Source of the DNA: Streptomyces sp. NBC_00425
GTDB lineage: Bacteria; Actinomycetota; Actinomycetes; Streptomycetales; Streptomycetaceae
Length of the DNA: 64,000 nucleotides
Reading direction: 5' to 3'
Assembly: GCF_036030735.1 (NCBI RefSeq)
Contig: NZ_CP107928.1
Span: 1,302,001 to 1,366,000, forward strand
Shown here: positions 62,455 to 64,000 of the stretch, in pieces
Layout of the letters: each line of letters starts with the position of its first letter
Numbering within the stretch: the first letter of the stretch is position 1
Notes under the pieces: model-generated
Told to the model about the DNA's origin: nothing
What the model saw: the letters and a program-made list of their open reading frames with translations, nothing else
Database searches by the model: none
Translations under genes and position numbers: made by a program

Positions 62455-62939
62455 GATCGGCTCCTCGCTGATCATGTCCGGCTGGGGCGGGATCTCCCAT
62501 GCTACGGACCGCGTCCGTTCCGCCCACCCGCGCAAGCACGCCGTAATCCACCCGCCTCCTCCCCCGCCCCTGCCGGCCCCCGGAAGGTCCGGTCCCGGCC
62601 TGCCGGCGGACCCGTCGGTCCGGCGGACGGGAGGCACGGGGCGGATCGGCCGCCCGGGTGACGTGGCCGGACCCGACCGGGCCCGGTCGCCTTCCGGTCG
62701 CGGCGGACCTCGTGGCGGGGGTGACGGGTGGCCGGGCCGGGCCGCCGGAGCGGGAGGCGTCCGAGCAGCCGGACACTGCCCACCGGAGACCGAAGACCGG
62801 TTCCGCGGCGGCAAGGACCCCGTGACGGCCTGCGTGCCCGGTGGATCCGTGGTGGATCCGTACGTCACAGGTTGCCAACAAGGCGGTCTGACAGCGCAAT
62901 TGGCGGGAATCCGTGTCCTCAGGAAGGAGGGCCGTCCGC
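62455..62939. other. Gene-free region with divergent promoters
   Basis: 485 bp between divergent genes. It is very rich in short GGCC/CCGG stretches without a clear gene. AGGAAGGAGG at 62921-62930 is the ribosome site of the DUF4230 gene. Confidence 0.45.
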
Positions 62940-63638
62940 ATGACGACTTCCATCGAGCCCACCGAGCCCACCAAGGCCGACAAGCCCGCCAGGCGCCTCC
63001 CCGGCCGCATGCCCGGCTGGGCCAAGGCGCTCACCGCCGTCGTGGTCGTGCTCGTCGTGATGTTCGCCGGGATCCGGCTGAGCCTGCTGCCGGGACTGCG
63101 CGACCTCTTCGGCACCGAGACCCACGACCGTACGGGCCCCGCCCTGCTGCAATCCATCCAGGACATGAGCCGTTACGACGCCGCCTCCGGCAACTTCCAG
63201 GTCGTCGTGGACCTGGAGAAGGACGCCAAGTACCTGCCCGACGCGATCCGCGGCACCCGCACCCTGTACGTCGGGGCGGGCACCGTGGACGCCTATGTCG
63301 ACCTCGGCAAGGTCGGCGACGACGACGTGACGGTCGACGAGGACCGTACCTCCGCCACGCTCCGGCTGCCGCACGCGCGGCTCGGCACCCCGGCGCTCGA
63401 CCCCGACCGCTCCTACGCGGTCTCCAAGCAGCGCGGTCTCCTGGACCGCCTCGGCGACCTCTTCTCCGACAACCCCGGCGGTGAACAGGCCGTGCAGAAG
63501 CTCGCGGTCCGCCACATCGGCGACGCGGCGAAGGAGAGCGAGCTGACCGTGCGGGCCGAGAGCAACACCACCCACATGCTGGAGGGACTGCTGCACTCCC
63601 TCGGCTTCAAGGAGGTGAAGGTGGTGTACGGCTCCTGA
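62940..63638 (+). CDS. DUF4230 membrane-anchored protein
   Basis: 232 residues, ATG with AGGAAGGAGG. A basic cytoplasmic start is followed by one transmembrane helix (about 30-50, WAKALTAVVVVLVVMFAG) and an extracytoplasmic DUF4230 domain with the family pattern LLQSIQDMSRYDAASGNFQVVVDLEKD and repeated beta strands. DUF4230 function is unknown; proteins sit at the membrane in many bacteria. Possibly cotranscribed with nothing else, since a strong hairpin follows. Confidence 0.88.
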   Translation: MTTSIEPTEPTKADKPARRLPGRMPGWAKALTAVVVVLVVMFAGIRLSLLPGLRDLFGTETHDRTGPALLQSIQDMSRYDAASGNFQVVVDLEKDAKYLPDAIRGTRTLYVGAGTVDAYVDLGKVGDDDVTVDEDRTSATLRLPHARLGTPALDPDRSYAVSKQRGLLDRLGDLFSDNPGGEQAVQKLAVRHIGDAAKESELTVRAESNTTHMLEGLLHSLGFKEVKVVYGS

Positions 63639-63648
63639 CCTCCCCCCC

Positions 63649-63677
63649 CCGGCGCCGGACCTCGTGTCCGGCGCCGG
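63649..63677 (+). terminator. Hairpin terminator after the DUF4230 gene
   Basis: CCGGCGCCGGAC (63649-63660) pairs with GTCCGGCGCCGG (63666-63677) around CTCGT: a 12-bp perfect stem, 10 bp past the stop codon. Confidence 0.85.
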
Positions 63678-63754
63678 ACGGGTTGGTCGGCATCCTCCGG
63701 GTTTTCGTGGGTAATCGCCCTGTCACGCAGGGAAGTTGACTATTGGAGGACCGC

Positions 63755-64000
63755 ATGGCCCGTGCAGCGCTACGTCCGCTCGCCGCGTTCCGCCCGCGCG
63801 GCGCCGAGGAGCCCGGAAAACCTGGAACACCCGGAAAGCGCTGGAAGCCCTGGAACAGGACCGAGACGCCTCCCCGAACCGGCGGGAAGAGCGGCAGAAG
63901 GACCGGAACGAAGACCGACGCGAAGGCCGGCCGGCCGCTGCCGTTCCCGCTGCGGCTGCTGGCCATGCTGTGCGCCTTCGCGTTCATGGTCGCGTTCGCC
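63755..64000 (+). CDS. Start of an unidentified membrane protein, cut by the window edge
   Basis: 82 codons are visible from an ATG preceded by TTGGAGGA. The first 60 residues are basic and Gly/Pro/Lys/Thr-rich (RPRGAEEPGKPGTPGKRW), then a hydrophobic helix begins (LPFPLRLLAMLCAFAFMVAFA) at the window end. It looks like a cytoplasmic disordered head followed by a membrane anchor, as in sensor kinases or secreted-enzyme anchors. The family cannot be told. Confidence 0.6.
   Translation, partial: MARAALRPLAAFRPRGAEEPGKPGTPGKRWKPWNRTETPPRTGGKSGRRTGTKTDAKAGRPLPFPLRLLAMLCAFAFMVAFA

Overview
The window is very GC-rich actinobacterial DNA and looks like a Streptomyces chromosome arm. Codons have G or C in the third position, GTG, TTG and probably CTG starts are common, and the gene content is typical of the genus: a ram/amf class III lanthipeptide locus, SpoIIE-type phosphatases, a subtilisin inhibitor (SSI), a streptogrisin-type protease, a CebR operator before a cellulase, and DUF6479, DUF4235 and DUF4230 proteins. 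I saw no rRNA, tRNA, insertion sequence, prophage or CRISPR array.

Layout. 1-6.8 kb: 3' part of a secreted GH5-like glycosidase, an XdhC-like protein, a YfcE-like phosphoesterase, a family 2 glycosyltransferase and a DUF6479 membrane protein. 6.9-19.3 kb: a complete ram-like locus (lanthionine synthetase ramC, precursor ramS, two ABC half-transporters ramA/ramB, and convergent regulator ramR), bracketed by two multidomain SpoIIE-family phosphatases. 19.4-21.9 kb: a streptogrisin-like protease with an unusual repeat-rich C-terminal tail, then about 1 kb without a gene. 21.9-28.1 kb: a second peptide-export operon of the NHLP type, with a double-glycine leader peptide, an HlyD-like adaptor, a C39-peptidase ABC transporter and a second ABC protein. 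No modification enzyme lies beside it.

28.2-37.7 kb: an MFS exporter under a palindromic operator, a Ppx/GppA phosphatase, a heme-oxygenase-fold protein, a CDGSH protein, an SSI-family inhibitor with arginine at the predicted P1 site, an FMN alpha-hydroxy-acid oxidase, an ECF-sigma-like/ZAS/membrane/ricin-lectin fusion protein, and a Doc/Fic-like toxin-antitoxin pair. 37.8-50.4 kb: a GH9 cellulase with a CebR-type operator, an isochorismatase, a third SpoIIE phosphatase, an ArsB/SLC13 permease with a probable CTG start, a second sigma/ZAS/ricin fusion protein, a phytanoyl-CoA dioxygenase-like enzyme, an aldo/keto reductase and a flavoprotein.

50.5-64 kb: a LysE exporter, a deazaflavin oxidoreductase, a cation-diffusion facilitator, a glutathionyl-hydroquinone-reductase-like GST, a VOC protein, a DUF1304-TetR pair behind a large operator, a deletion scar joining remnants of a GlxA-type regulator and an oxidoreductase, an alcohol and aldehyde dehydrogenase operon with a divergent MarR regulator, a STAS protein, a PRPP-synthetase-like protein, a DUF4230 protein and the start of an unidentified protein.

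The strongest themes are two different ribosomal-peptide export systems only 5 kb apart, heavy investment in partner-switching signalling (three SpoIIE phosphatases and one STAS protein), cellulose or cell-envelope sensing and degradation, and several unusually clear operator palindromes. Functions are inferred from motifs read by eye; no similarity search was run.
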